Shown here: positions 1 to 24,659 of the stretch, in pieces | Numbering within the stretch: the stretch's first letter is position 1 | Layout: every line of letters begins with the position of its first letter | Assembly (NCBI GenBank): GCA_017506865.1 | Contig: JAFCMP010000013.1 | Span: forward strand, 806,001 to 870,000 | Reading direction: 5' to 3' | Length of the DNA stretch: 64,000 nt | From: Tribonema minus | Taxonomy: Eukaryota > Sar > Xanthophyceae > Tribonematales > Tribonemataceae | Translations under genes and position numbers: made by a program | Notes under the pieces: generated by a model | Seen by the model: the letters and a program-made list of their open reading frames with translations, nothing else | The model's database searches: none | Told to the model about the DNA's origin: nothing

Positions 1-1031
1 TTGATTTCTGCGCACATTCTGGGGCCTGGCCCAGATAAGCGCCAGAACGAGCCCAGAATTTGAATGTCAGTTTTCCCGATGGACATGCACGTGTCAGCAC
101 AACATGATGGCTGATGCAAAGTTTTCAAGCATTGCACTGCGGCCGTTCTGCGTGGCAACGCTATCGCCACCTGTGCGATGCCCATTTGAAAGTGTACATG
201 ACACCAGGATGTGTCCAGGCGGTTCATGCAAATCGGCCTGAGAGTGTTAACATGGTTACTTGATACAGCATGCATGAATTTTCATGTGTACTTTTTATTA
301 ATTCTCGCTCAGGGCGCGAAAAAGCCCAGATGATTGGCATCTAGCTGTAAGGAATCTACATGTCGTATGACAGTCTGAAAGTGTCGCAACGACAACCACT
401 CAAACGCCGCCGCCGCCAAATGGCATCTCGGGGTCCTCCCCTACGTCCTCCTCCATGTGCCCCCCCCCCCTGGATTCTGCCATGTGTGTCATGACACGGC
501 CAGAGTACGCCATGTGGAGCGCTGCCGACAGTGCCGAGCGTAAGCGCGCCAGGGCGATGCCCTTGAGAGCTTTAGGGCGCATGTGTACTTGTTGTGAGTT
601 ATCTTCATTCAATAACTTGAAGTTGGGGTGCCAGGGGAGGCCGCGGGCGTATGCATTTCTAGGGTTTACTGCTATGCAGATGCAGCAACTTAGTCTGCGC
701 AGCGCCTCAAGAGCTTGGACATTGGTGTTGCCGCGCAGCCCAGCACTGCTCACAGGATGCAAGCACTAGAGAAATCAGGCGCGTGTACATATAGTTTATC
801 ATTCCAGATTGTGTTGAGACTAGATCTGAGGGATGGTTTACATGATCACTTCGAGCCTCCCGAGAAGGTATCCAAGGTATCTTTGCTCAGATCTCTAGAT
901 TGACGATTGTTCAAAAAGTGAAAAATCTTGGCGCTTTGCGCCTCAACCGGAACTGCATCCTCGTCCCGGCGAGTCACGTCACGGTGCGAGCGTGGCCGCA
1001 CTGGTATGCTACTGAAATGTCATCAGTAAAG
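1..1031. other. No gene recognised
   Basis: Short open frames occur here on both strands, but none resembles a known protein or sits between plausible splice sites. The stretch lies 5' of the first ankyrin locus and may hold its promoter, though I see no defined element. Confidence 0.4.
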
Positions 1032-1828
1032 ATGGCAGATTGCAAGGGAAAATGCACGAGGAGCAGCCGCGCAGCAGACCACCCAGTGCTCACGCTCGCT
1101 TCGCACATCCTAGCCTACCTGCCTCCCTCCGTCATGGTCAGGAGCGCATGCCGCATCTTTGGCGGCGCAGAGCAGGCCGCCAAGAAGCGACGCTTGACAG
1201 TAGCAGCTGATGCTGCCGCCAGCGTCAGCCTGCTTCGGTGGGCCGTCGAGGCAGCAGGCTTGCAGCCCAAGGTGGCCCAGACATCGTGCGTATTCCGGGG
1301 CGAGCTGAGCGGCTTGCGCCTTGTGCACACCACATGCAACCTGCCTCTGCTTTCACACCACTGTGAGTTAGCTGCTAGCGGAGGACACCTGGAGGTATTG
1401 CAGTGGCTGCGAGGACACGATTGCCCTTGGGACGCGAGAACGTGCAGTGAGGCAGCTTATTGCGGGAGCCTTGCTGTGCTGCAGTGGGCGCGAGCTAACG
1501 GGTGCCCATGGAATGAGCACGTATGCAGCATGGCCGCCATCTCGAGGTGCTGCAGTGGGCACTTGCAAACGAGTGCCCAGGCAGTGACAAGCTCTGCACT
1601 GACGCTGCAGAGAGAGGACAGTTGCAGGTGCTGCAGTGGGCCCACGCAAACGGATGGCCCTGGGACGAGGACACCTGTAGGATGGCTGCATCGGAGGGGC
1701 ATCTGGAAGTCCTGCAGTGGGCCCGAGCGAACGGGTGTCCCTGGGACAAGCGCACATGCATCTACGCGGGGAGGAACGGGTACCAAGATGTGCTGGAGTG
1801 GGCACGCGCGCATGGATGTCCGGAGTAG
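1032..1828 (+). pseudogene. Ankyrin-type repeat protein, frameshifted (locus 1)
   Basis: The ATG at 1032 aligns with the starts of the three other ankyrin loci in the window. The first ~110 residues contain a conserved HPVLTLASHILAYLPP-like stretch, which could be a degenerate F-box-like helix. About six repeats of 27 residues follow, of the type HLEVLQWARANGCPWDE-TC--AA. This is the tryptophan/cysteine-rich variant common in haptophyte, oomycete and giant-virus proteins. Near position 1533 the frame breaks: the repeat reading CSMA jumps to another frame that resumes as HLEVLQWALANECPG and runs to a stop at 1826-1828. The last repeat ends HGCPE-stop, as in two sister copies. The break leaves part of one repeat missing, so I call it a decayed paralogue. 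A sequencing error is a less likely alternative because all four loci are broken. Confidence 0.8.
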
Positions 1829-3257
1829 CTGAGCACTCAGCTAACAGCAAGGACGTTGCAGGCAGGGCGGTGAGGGACAGCGGAAGGGGACGAGGACGAG
1901 GAACGGGGTCACATCTTGGGGCAGCGATTCTTGTGAGGAGCCTTCAAGTACATTGACAGCATCAGGTGAATTGGAGCACGCGGAGCAGCACTTGACACAT
2001 GCAGTCGTGATGCGTGATCTGTCATGCCCTATGCGCAGTGCGCTTTGAAGCGGTGCAAAGCCGGTGCTGATCTGCACAGTGCGCACATCCACTGTCACAG
2101 TGGAAGCGCATACACTGGTTGTGTAGTAGCGCCTTACATGTCTTCAAGAGAATGAATTCACATGCGATGGATGGCGTTTGCGCAGTGTCTCTCATTGACT
2201 CCTGTCCGCTGTTGAGCATTCGACGTTCATCTGTCCGCTGTTGAGCATTTCGACGTTTATGCTCAGTGACACATGTATACGTATATGCTGTCATGTACGC
2301 GTGGCACCACATGCTTCACAATGGGTGCACGCGCAAATAGAAGGCCAGATCCGATCAGCGCGTGATGCACGCGCTCGCGTGCCACTGCTTACGCTTGTGT
2401 CTGGTGCCAAGGGCATTAGTGTCCTGCAGAATTTGAGTTTTGTGAGTTGTCCTGCAGAATTCGAGTTTCACAAGTCTTGCAACATCTGCAAGCACAGCTG
2501 CTCTGCCACTCAGGTGCAACAAGATTGCAATCCCATGGAGTGTGTGTCTTTGATGATGCCTTGGAGGCTGATGATGCTTGCTGTAATTGCACCATGCTAT
2601 TACCATACATGACAACGCCTGAGTGTGTTCATGTCCTAGGATCCGATGCAAGTGATGCACAGAAATTGACATCATCATCGGCATCTGCTTGACGAAGACA
2701 TCAGCAATTGAGATGACATTAATTTATTAAGACGCATACATATGCAGTGCGAGCGACATTGTAATCATTGAATGACGCCATATTGGCCCCTCCGAAAACT
2801 GCCCCATATCCACAGTCTACGAACAATCACAAAGCGCGTTGACTGGCTGATGCACAACAGCATTCGGCATATGGCAGTACTCAGAGGGCCGTCAGAGCAT
2901 GCTTCTCATGCAGCAAGTGCATCAATTGACATACGATTAGAATTCAGTCAATGCGCAGCCTCGAAAGGATGATGCATCTCGCTGTATGGGTTGGCAACAC
3001 TGGGGCCACATGTGTATCGTCATCACATCAACATGCTGGCGGGTATGGTGGGCCATGATCGACTGTTGCTGCATGTATAATGGTATTTAAGTATTTGCTT
3101 CTAATGTCCTGCATACATGAGGTGCCATGAAGGAGGATGCCCAAAGTGTATCCATATCAAAATGTTTGTAATTTCCTATTCAAATGGGAGTGTTTAGGCA
3201 GTGCGTGGAGTTGCACTCCAAGGCAACGCATGCGCAAATGCAAACAAAACAAATGTT
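1829..3257. other. Intergenic, no gene recognised
   Basis: Only short unsupported ORFs are present. A ~28-bp tandem duplication lies around 2204-2262 (unit containing ctgtccgctgttgagcatt), and a shorter one around 2423-2475 (unit containing cctgcagaatt). Nothing else stands out. Confidence 0.35.
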
Positions 3258-6200
3258 TTTTTCCGTTGCAAATCTTCAAGTTCAAGAATGGCGGTGCGGA
3301 ACAGTCGCACGCATCTTCAACACTGACAAGCTGGCCAAGGTCATTCATGGGGAGGATGATGGCTTGCTACAGGACGTGTGTCATCGTAAGCATTTACGTA
3401 AGCGTTTACCGTGGTGGCCCCCTGGCCCTCAATGCACATGACATGAGCTTTGCCAGCAGTGTCTGAGCAGCCGTAGCATCACCTTGAAGGTGCGGCATGC
3501 CGCGTGCACAAGGGCGCAGGGCATGCAGGAGTGCGGTCCACCCCCGGCAGCTTACGTCTAATGACGTACGCCAGCACAACTTCTTTCGCAAAGCAGAAGG
3601 CCTCCGTGACCAGGGCACCTCGGCTGACACTGGCTAGCACAGCCCTGGTCATGTTCATCAATGAATTCCAGGCATCTTGGCTGCCTGCGCTCCGGGCCAG
3701 CCACCTTAGCGCTACGGGGAAGACGCGCTGAGCCTCCACCACGCACTGCAAGTGCACGGAACACAACAGCTGTGGTGACGCTGTGACTTGAATGTTAGTT
3801 GACATTCATGCCTGCTCTGCAACTCTACTCAGGTGAGCTCGGTCATGACCAACTCACAGATGATGAGCAACCTATCATTGACAGCAAAGTCAGTCACGGC
3901 GGGTTGACTGAGTGCCGTGTGCTGCTACACACCGGTCTCCTGCTCCTTGGAAAGCGGCCTTTGCGCAGAGCTGTGTGCTGCAGTCGATGCTTACAAAGCA
4001 AGTCACTAAGCAGCCATGCTCCGCTAACTTTTAAATCACAGGCACCTGAGTGCTGCCGTTAAGCTTGCAGCCATTCGTTCGTAGCTACTTAGCCATGTGC
4101 CGCACCATACAAGCAACGTTGTCGTGAACAAAGAACAAAAACTCTGCGAATACTGGAACTCGAAGGGCCATCGTATTTAAGTGCACATGTGCAGAACCAA
4201 CGCACAAAGTGTGATGCCCCTGCTCAGCAGCTGCAGTTAGTATCTCTGAGCTATTAAGTCTACTACTGATGGTACTTGCTGCTCCACTCCACCACTAGAC
4301 AGCTGACAGCAAGCCTTCAACAATGCATTGGTGACATCCAGCGCATTCAGTCAAAAGAGGATCAGATGCAGCAATGTTCCATGGATGTGTCATGCTGCAT
4401 ACAATCTGGCTCAGGTGGGCACAATGCAGGTCGACAAGTGCGGAAAGCCTCATGCCAGCAAAATCGTGACGAACGGTGAATGCATGCATCACTGAAAGCC
4501 GCCCACAATACTGCTGACTGTCCTGCAGTGCTTTTACATTTGCGGCTGCTGGTCGCTGACAGGCGTCAACCGCACTGCAAGCACGATACACGAACGGCTT
4601 TTGACACGCTGCAGCAGTTGCTGCGGAGTTGTGGCACTTGGTGCGTGTGCAGCATCAAGGTGCAGGATGGAATTCCTCAAGGCTCCCATAGACCCCCTTC
4701 ACCTGCATACAAAAATGCCGGCGATGTGTAATGCACAAGTTGTACTGAGTGGTGTCACTAAGCTGAATGAACCGCCACATAGTGCCTGGCGCACAAGGGG
4801 CGCACATAATGAGCCCCAACAAGTGGTGCCGAGCTTGGCGGCTTGCTGCAGCGCCGGCAGCACGAACCCATCATGATGGCACGCAACACGCTTCGTAATC
4901 GCCAGTCGCTGTTCGCATACAGCGCTGCCTCCAGTGTGCCCCGCCCAGCTCACGCTGAAGTGATTACGGCGCAGCGCTTGCGGGCAGTAAAACCCATCGC
5001 CTGGCGCACGCCAGCCAAGTGGCGCCAATCCCAAATCGCTTCGCTTCAAGTTGCCTGCCTTCCTGCCGAGGCTGCGCACGAGTCGCAGCTGCACCGGGTT
5101 GCGCGAACTCTTTTCCAAATGCTGCGCCGCCAAGGCGCGTGCTTTATGTAGCTTCAACTTCAACTACAATGATGAGCGCGGGTGCGGCGGCCGCGAGACG
5201 CCGAGGCGGCCGGACAGGCCCCATGGCGGGAGTATCACCACTTCCTCTGCGGCGGTTGGGTGTATCGCCACACACGCGTCGAAGTCTGCCTTGGTGGCGC
5301 CCATCTGCGTGCAAACAAAGCATCATGAAATCAGAGATTCGGCGGTGGGCATAAGAATGCAGGTGCATCGTAGGAAGGGGCGGGAGGAGCCTGAGGGGGG
5401 GGAGGGCGGGGGGGGGGGGATCATTCGGTGGGAAGTGCGTGCCTGCGTGCGTGGCTGCTGCAGCGCTTGCATGCGTTGGATTAAGGCACTGCAGTCGGCT
5501 GTGATGACGCTCCAGACGCACGCTGAGGCACGTTCAGGAGACATGTTCGAAGACGTTCGACCAGAGTCTGTCATGGAGCCTGCCATCAAGTACCAGTGAT
5601 GGACGATCATTGAATTGCCTGTAGTACTGCCCTCCAGTGACGCGTTGTGCAGTGGCCAGCAAGCCGTCATTAGTGAGAGGAGAGGCCGTGCGGAAGCATC
5701 CCCGACGCTGCCTTCTGACGCCGCCTATATTCGAGTGCTCTGACCAACTGAGCGCCCGATTTTACCGAAAAGTATAATGCTCAGCGAGTCCCTCGAATGA
5801 GTCTCCAGGCATCTATGCAAGCGCACTGTTGCAGGCAATTTTTTCCGTTCCACCTCGCTGGCGCACTTCAACAGGTGACATGCACAGCTCAGTAATACTT
5901 CAACAGCAGCAGTGCTCAGCTTGATGGCAACTGCAAACCCCTGCAGCATCTCGTCGGCGCCCATGCCCACCACGTGCAGGCCCACCACCTGGCAGAACAC
6001 AACAGTTGAAGTTCACGGCATGCCATTGATCAGTTGCAGCGAGTGAGGTCTGAAGTTGTGAAAAGACGCGACCCATGGGCTGGTTCTGTAAAATATCAAG
6101 TCCTGCTTTGCCAGGGTGGCAGCAACTGTGTGACAGCCTGGGGCACAGCAAAGAGACTGATTATGTAGAAGCTTCAAAGCCTCCTGTCCTGAAGCTAGCA

Positions 6201-6270
6201 GTCAGTATGAGCGCTTTGTTTCGACGGCAACTTTGAGATTCAGCAGTCTATAAAAAAGATTTATCTTTAT

Positions 6271-6338
6271 AGGTTGCTGACAAGGGGTGGTTAGCCGAAA
6301 GTGCCTTCCACCAATGACCATGGTCGCCGCTGCTGCAG
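6271..6338 (+). repeat. Dispersed intronic element, copy b
   Basis: Partial copy of a ~95-bp element (consensus best seen at 7471-7563), matching its second half: gctgacaaggggtggttagc through the ccttccacca and ggtcgccgctgctgcag blocks. It lies in the intron between exons 12' and 13' of the partial GSR copy, within roughly 150 bases that have no counterpart in the paralogous intron of the intact gene. Confidence 0.7.
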
Positions 6339-7470
6339 TCATTGGCCACGAGTCAAACAGTACCACCATATCCACTGTAGTCAAAGAGAAGTCTGTGTGC
6401 AAGTTTTAGTGTTCGAGGCATGGGTGTTAACAAGCCAAGCTGCTGAGGGGAGGGGGAGTCTGATAACGGCAAACTAAACAGCAAGCGCATAGCAATGTCA
6501 CACATCCGTTTCTTGGAGGCACATGTATTCACCCATGTCTGTAACACTTCAATCGGTGCACGAATGTGTGCATGTTTGTTAATGCCTACATACTGTACCC
6601 ACCTTTTCATCAGGTCCCTGGCAGACGATCTTCACTGCCGTCTTGGGCTTGTCAGCAGGTGCCGTGTCAACGGGCCCGAAGAACAGGTTGACGAACCGAG
6701 ACGTGTACACCTTGACGTTGTCTTGCCCATATCTGCGCAACGCATTGACAACACAAATGGCGTCAAAAGCTCAGCAGTGGAAGCCATGATGCCTACTGAG
6801 ATAGTGGCAAATGAGGTGGTTAACCGGACTTCGCTGCGCAGCGCATTGACATGTGAGCATAGAGCGTCTGGCTTGCCAAGTGCTGACCAGTCTGTGTTGA
6901 GCGATGCCTGCGTGCATTCATTGACGCGCCCCACCAACAATTAAGCCATCTGCCTGTGTTTTCAATGTCTCATGGCAGTGCTTCCCCGGTTTTTGGAACG
7001 GCGAGCGCTGCGTACCTTGTTGTTGCATACCTACCCATTATCTGATAAATGCTGAGCGCTGCATACCTGTTGACGGCGTGCGGCTCCATCAACCCGCTGG
7101 CGCCGACGGGCGGGTGCGTGAAGTACACGGACGGGACGGGATCAAAGGACGCCTTCAAGTTGGCCTGCGGCAGCGCTCCGTTGATCAGCCTGTCCGCCAG
7201 CCGCCGCCCCGCGGCGCTCGCCGTCGGCATCAGCTGCACCTGAGGCGTTGAGAGCATGCATGTTGCGCAATGGCGGCGTGTGAGGTGCGCGCGGACACGC
7301 AAGTGCACATTGCTGGCCGGACAAAGATGCAGCAAAGCTCCACATGATACAACAGCGCTCCGCTGTGAGTGAGCCAAGCAAAGCCATGAGCCCCGCGAAC
7401 AGTCGTTGTTGAGTTTGACTAGTGAGATAGATGATCAGCGCTGACTTAATCCTGACTCTAACCTTAACGA

Positions 7471-7563
7471 ACATGAATCAAAAGATCGTAGAGCTCTAGG
7501 TGACAAGGGATGGTTAGCCGCAAGTGCCTTCCACCAAAAACCGTGGTCGCCGCTGCTGCAGCA
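7471..7563 (+). repeat. Dispersed intronic element, copy a (best copy)
   Basis: The core runs from acatgaatcaaaagatcgta through gagctctaggtgacaaggga and ggttagccgcaagtgccttc to gtggtcgccgctgctgcag. The same sequence recurs at 48620-48713 (reverse strand, almost full length) and as partial copies at 6271, 13178, 27613 and about 42652. It is missing from the equivalent intron in duplicate B, which looks like an empty site. I see no ORF and no terminal inverted repeat, so it may be a SINE-like or introner-like sequence. Confidence 0.75.
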
Positions 7564-8665
7564 ATTGTACTTTACCCTACATCCGCTATTGCTCTCAGGA
7601 ATTCCCTCCCAGCACTCGCAATTGCCAGTGGCAAAGGCTCCAGCTGCCGCTGTGACGGCGAATGTGGTGGCTGCACTGCGCCCCTGCCCCTAACCCTAAG
7701 CGCCAGTATGTTCTGGCCAGGGCACTGGAACTTGAGCTGGTGTGACCTGCGAAATTTCAAAACATGGACTCAAATGCGCGCACGTGCAGCCTGTTTTCAG
7801 AGCATGTATCTTTGCACCTGCCGCATGACACAGAAAGCACTAAAGCGGTGCTCGGACCTGGCCCTAACCCTAACTCTAACACGGTGACCGCCTCCCACGT
7901 AACCAACCTGCAACCCTGCCCTCGACTGAGACTCCATCTGAGACTCGGGCCGCATGAAATGCGGACTACGCAGATCGTCGCAGTGCTATCCACTACACTC
8001 AGTCTGCTTGCTGTGCAATTGGGAATCAACATCGGGGTCAGAAGCGAAGCAAAGGAGGGTTTCGGCACACCTTACCGGTCACATCGCCAATGATGAACAC
8101 GCGGATTCCAACCTCAAATGAGCATGGTAACAGCAGTGCTCACTGCAGAACCATAGCACAGAAACAGCTTGACTCAGGCAGAGCGCCCCATAAATTGCTG
8201 TCAATCCTGACTGTGACCACAAGTTTCATCAAGACTCAGCCATAGAGAGGGTGGTCTAATTCAGTCACTGAACTGCCTCACGAGTCACTGCATCATCTGG
8301 CACCTTGGGGGCTCCGATTAAGGGTTCAGAGTGGAGCTAGGGTTTGTGCACACCTTGCCCGTTAGGTCTCCGACGGCGCACACGCCGTCTCTGTTTATTT
8401 CCTGTGTGGCAGAGTGACGACAGCGGCAAAAGCGTCATGATCAGCTCTGCGCATTCTCATCAAAGCTTCAATATGACAAGCAAGCAAGGATGCTGCTTTT
8501 GCGCTGTGCCAATGACCGGCGGTGGCAAACGCATCATGATCAGCTCTGCGCGCTTTTGTAAGGGAAAACTCAGTATGTCAGTGCCAAAGTGCACACCGCA
8601 CCGCAGCACCAGGGGATTGCATCAGGTAGCTGAACTTCACCGAGACATGCAAACTGCAGTCACCA

Positions 8666-8975
8666 TCACAGAATTGCATTACTGACCAGCGCTTCTAGCG
8701 TTTGCGTGAGAAAACCGGTGCCAAGGTTTTTGATGCACTTGAAAACTTTTTTCAAGAAATGCACAGAGTCAAGTGTAGATGTGGGGCACTGTTAGCAAAT
8801 ACTACTGTAACAGTCTGTGCTTGTGCGGTGAAACCCACAATTATTGTGACCCCGCATGCGCTAACTCACCTGACACTGCCGTTGCTGTCTGTGCTGTTCT
8901 GCCCCCCCCGTCCCGGGGCCCCCTGCAGGCTCTCCCTCCCCCCCCCCCTTGCGCCTGCGCCACCCTGTCGATGGC
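8666..8975. other. Spacer between GSR copy A and ankyrin locus 2
   Basis: This stretch holds C-rich tracts around 8907-8948 and no coding sequence I can support. Confidence 0.4.
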
Positions 8976-9961
8976 TCAGCCCTCAGGCTGTTCAGGGCAC
9001 CCATTTGCGCGTGCCCACGTCAGCACCTCTTGGCGATCATATCGCCAGGCAGCATCGCATGTCCGATAGTCCCAGGGACACCCGTTCGCTCGGGCCCACT
9101 GCAGTGTCTTGAGACTCCCCCAACACGCAGCCAAACTGCATGTGGACTCATCCCAGGGGCAACCGTTGGTATGTGCCCATTGCAGCACTTCTAGGTGCCC
9201 AAACATAGCAGCGCTGGTGCAAGTCTGCTTGTCCCATGGGCACCCGTTGGCGCGCAACCACTGTAGCACACGTAGGTGCCCACCGCCATCAGCTCGGTAA
9301 CATGTGTCATCACCCCACCGGTAGCCGCTGGCCCGTGCCCATTGCAGCAACTCCAACTGCCCGCCACAGGCAGCGCCGCTGCAGATCTCATCGCCCCCTG
9401 GGCATCCATCTGCGAGTGCCCACTGCAGCACCTCAAGATGTCCGCCCTCTGCGGCGTTTCTGCAAGTGTGCTCATCCCATGGGCAGCCGTTGGCTCGCGC
9501 CCACTGCAGCACCTCAAGGTACCCGCCGCCGGCAGCGTGGCTGCACTTGCCCAAGCCCCATGGACAACCGCGGCCATGCAGCCACCGCAGTAACTCCAGG
9601 TGCCCTCCACCAGCGGCTAGGTAGCAAAGGTTGATCAAGGTAAGTCATAGCTGAAGTGGACCAGACGCAGGCCGTCAAGCTCGCCAAAGCGTACGCACGA
9701 CCTCTGGGCCACCTCGGGCTGCAAGCCTGCTGCCTCGACGGCCCACCGAAGCAGGCTGGTGCTGGCGGTAGCTTTTGCTGCCACGGTCGAGCTTCTCCTC
9801 TCGGCCTTGTAGATCTGCTCTGTGACGCCAAGAAATTTACGGCATGTGCTCTTGACCATGACGGTGGGTGCCAGGAAGGCTAGGATGTGCGATGCTAGCG
9901 TGAGCACTGGATCTGCTGCTGCGGTGCTGCTTCCCGTGCATCTGGCTTTGCGCTCTGTCAT
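8976..9961 (-). pseudogene. Ankyrin-type repeat protein, frameshifted (locus 2)
   Basis: The start at 9961 (MTERKARC) aligns with MAERKAW and MVERKTR of loci 3 and 4. The N-terminal domain (DPVLTLASHILAFLAPTVM) runs to a premature stop after HFSYDLP near 9635. The sequence resumes one base out of frame as INLCYLAAGGGHLE and continues through about eight 27-residue ankyrin-like repeats to a stop at 8976 (NGCPEQPEG). A one-base indel at the junction of the N-terminal domain and the repeats explains the break, the same place where locus 4 is broken. The gene lies in the ~1.4-kb gap between the two copies of the GSR segmental duplication, in the same orientation as GSR. Probably non-functional. 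Confidence 0.8.
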
Positions 9962-10221
9962 CCTTTCGATGTGTGGGCTTCTGCTGTCGAGGCGCACGAG
10001 TACTGTGTCGGACGTGTCACGTGTCCATCAAAAAGGCTGATGTTAAATTTTTTTTTTTTTTTAAAAGGTGCACAAAGAACGGTTGAGTGAAAATCTTCAA
10101 GTTCAAAGCATAGCCGCATCTGGGAATTCAGTACTGACAGCTAGCTGGCCGAGGTCATTCATGAGGATGATAATGGCTTGCTACAAGACGTGTGTCATCG
10201 TAAGCGTTACCGTGGTAGATG

Positions 10222-10333
10222 TGTTGCCGTTGCAGGCCTTCAATGCACATGCCTGAGCTCTGCTAACAGTTTCTGTGCTGTTGCCGTTGCAGGCCTTCGA
10301 TGCACATGCCTGAGCTCTGCTAACAGTTTCTGT
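10222..10333. repeat. Tandem duplication, two units of about 56 bp
   Basis: Two nearly identical units read gttgccgttgcaggccttc and then atgcacatgcctgagctctg. They lie in the 3' flank of GSR. The paralogous flank near 3420 has one diverged unit. Confidence 0.8.
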
Positions 10334-11596
10334 GCAGCTGTAGCATCACCTTGCAGCTGTTGATTGCCGCGCGCGGTGAGCTCGGTCATGGCCAACTCAC
10401 ACAATGAAGCAACCGGTCTATTATTTGAGGGAGTCAGTCACGGCGGTCGTGACTCAGTGCCGTGTGCTGCTGCACACCGGTCTGCCCGGTCTCCTGCTCA
10501 TTGGAAAGCTGCCTTTGCGCAGCGCCTGTGTGCTGCAGGCGATGCTTATAAATAAGCCACATAGTAGCCCCATGTTCATGTGCTCAAACAAACGAACAAA
10601 GCGTGATGCCCCTGCCAGACTGAGTGCTCTGTTGGTACATCTGCCATGGGCTGTTGAGTCTACTACTGATGGTACTTGCACCGCTTATGCTCTACACCAC
10701 TACTGTAGATAGCTCAGCTCACAGCCTTGACATTGCATTGGTGACATTCAGCGCATTCGGTAAAGAGGATCAGATGCAGCCAATGTCTCAAGATCTGCAT
10801 GTGTCATGCACGCTGCGTACTCAATCTGACCAGGTCGGCACTGGCAAGCTGCAATGCAAGTCGACAAGTGTTGCAAGCGCCATGCCAGGCAAACCTTGAC
10901 AGACGGTGACGCATCACTATTAGTAAGAGCTGCCCACAAAACTGCTGGCTGTCCTGCAGTACTGTTGCATTTGCGGCTGCTGGTCGCTGACAGGCATCAA
11001 ACCGCACTGCAAGCACGGTACGCGCACGGCTATTCACAGGCTGCAGCAGTTGCTGCGGCGTTGCGGCACTCTGTGTGTGTGCAGCATCAAGGTGAAGGAT
11101 GCAATTCCTTAAGGCTCCCATAGCCCCCCGTCACCTGCATACAAAAATGCCGCCAATGTGTAATGCACAAATTGTACTGAGTGGTGCCACTGAGCTGAAT
11201 GAACCGCCACAGAGTGCCCGGCGCACAACAGCAGTTACACGCACATAATGAGCCGCAGCAAGAGGCGTCGAGCTTGGCGGCTTGCTGCAGAGCCAGCCGC
11301 ACGGGCCCTTGGCACGCAACACGCTGGTCGTGCGTACATAGCCAGTCGCTGTTCGCACTTGCGCTGCTGCCAGTGTGCCCCGCTGATGCTAGGCGGTTAC
11401 GGCGCAGCGCTTGCGGGCAGTAGAACCCATCGCCTGGCGCACGCCAGCCAAGTGGCGCCAATCCCAAATCGCTTCGCTTCAACTTGCCTGCCTTCCTGCC
11501 GAGGCTGCGCACGAGTCGCAGCTGCACCGGGTTGCGCGAACTCTTTTCCAAATGCTGCGCCGCCAAGGCGCGTGCTTCGTGTAACTTCAACTTGAA

Positions 11597-24659
<13,063 letters not shown>

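Larger units (their letters stand above)
5164..8401 (-). pseudogene. Partial glutathione reductase copy (exons 10'-14')
   Basis: This is a second copy of the last five GSR exons: 8354-8401, 7067-7239, 6603-6732, 5920-5988 and 5164-5304. All five frames are open and the catalytic HPTAAEE motif is kept in the last exon. Decay signs are these. The donor after exon 13' reads AAG|ctgagc instead of AAG|gtgagc, so exon 13' would read through its intron to a stop near 5725. The very conserved PPVGTVGLTE loop is PPVGASGLME, and exon 11' carries a two-codon insertion. No copy of exons 1-9 lies 5' of it; the nearest upstream gene is the broken ankyrin locus. It is either a dead duplicate or an alternative 3' cassette of the intact gene 3.2 kb upstream. 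The donor loss favours the first. Confidence 0.8.
3258..8665. repeat. Segmental duplication, copy A (3' half of GSR plus 3' flank)
   Basis: This segment aligns with 10085-14735 in the same orientation. Shared landmarks are the flank near 3258/10085 (atcttcaagttcaa), the terminal exon (5164-5304 vs 11597-11737), the exon 13 region (5920-5988 vs 12319-12387), exon 12 (6603-6732 vs 12817-12946), exon 11 (7067-7239 vs 13297-13463) and exon 10 (8354-8401 vs 14547-14594). Exons are much better conserved than the introns between them, which differ by many indels. The boundaries are by eye and uncertain by about 50 bases. Confidence 0.85.

Noticed and set aside
5722-5752. tRNA-like 5' half on - (CGGGCGCTCAGTTGGTCAGA followed by GCAC)
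   Set aside because: It matches a D-arm/A-box, but no T-arm or acceptor pairing follows and the paralogous site near 12130 is degenerate. At best a tRNA-derived remnant.
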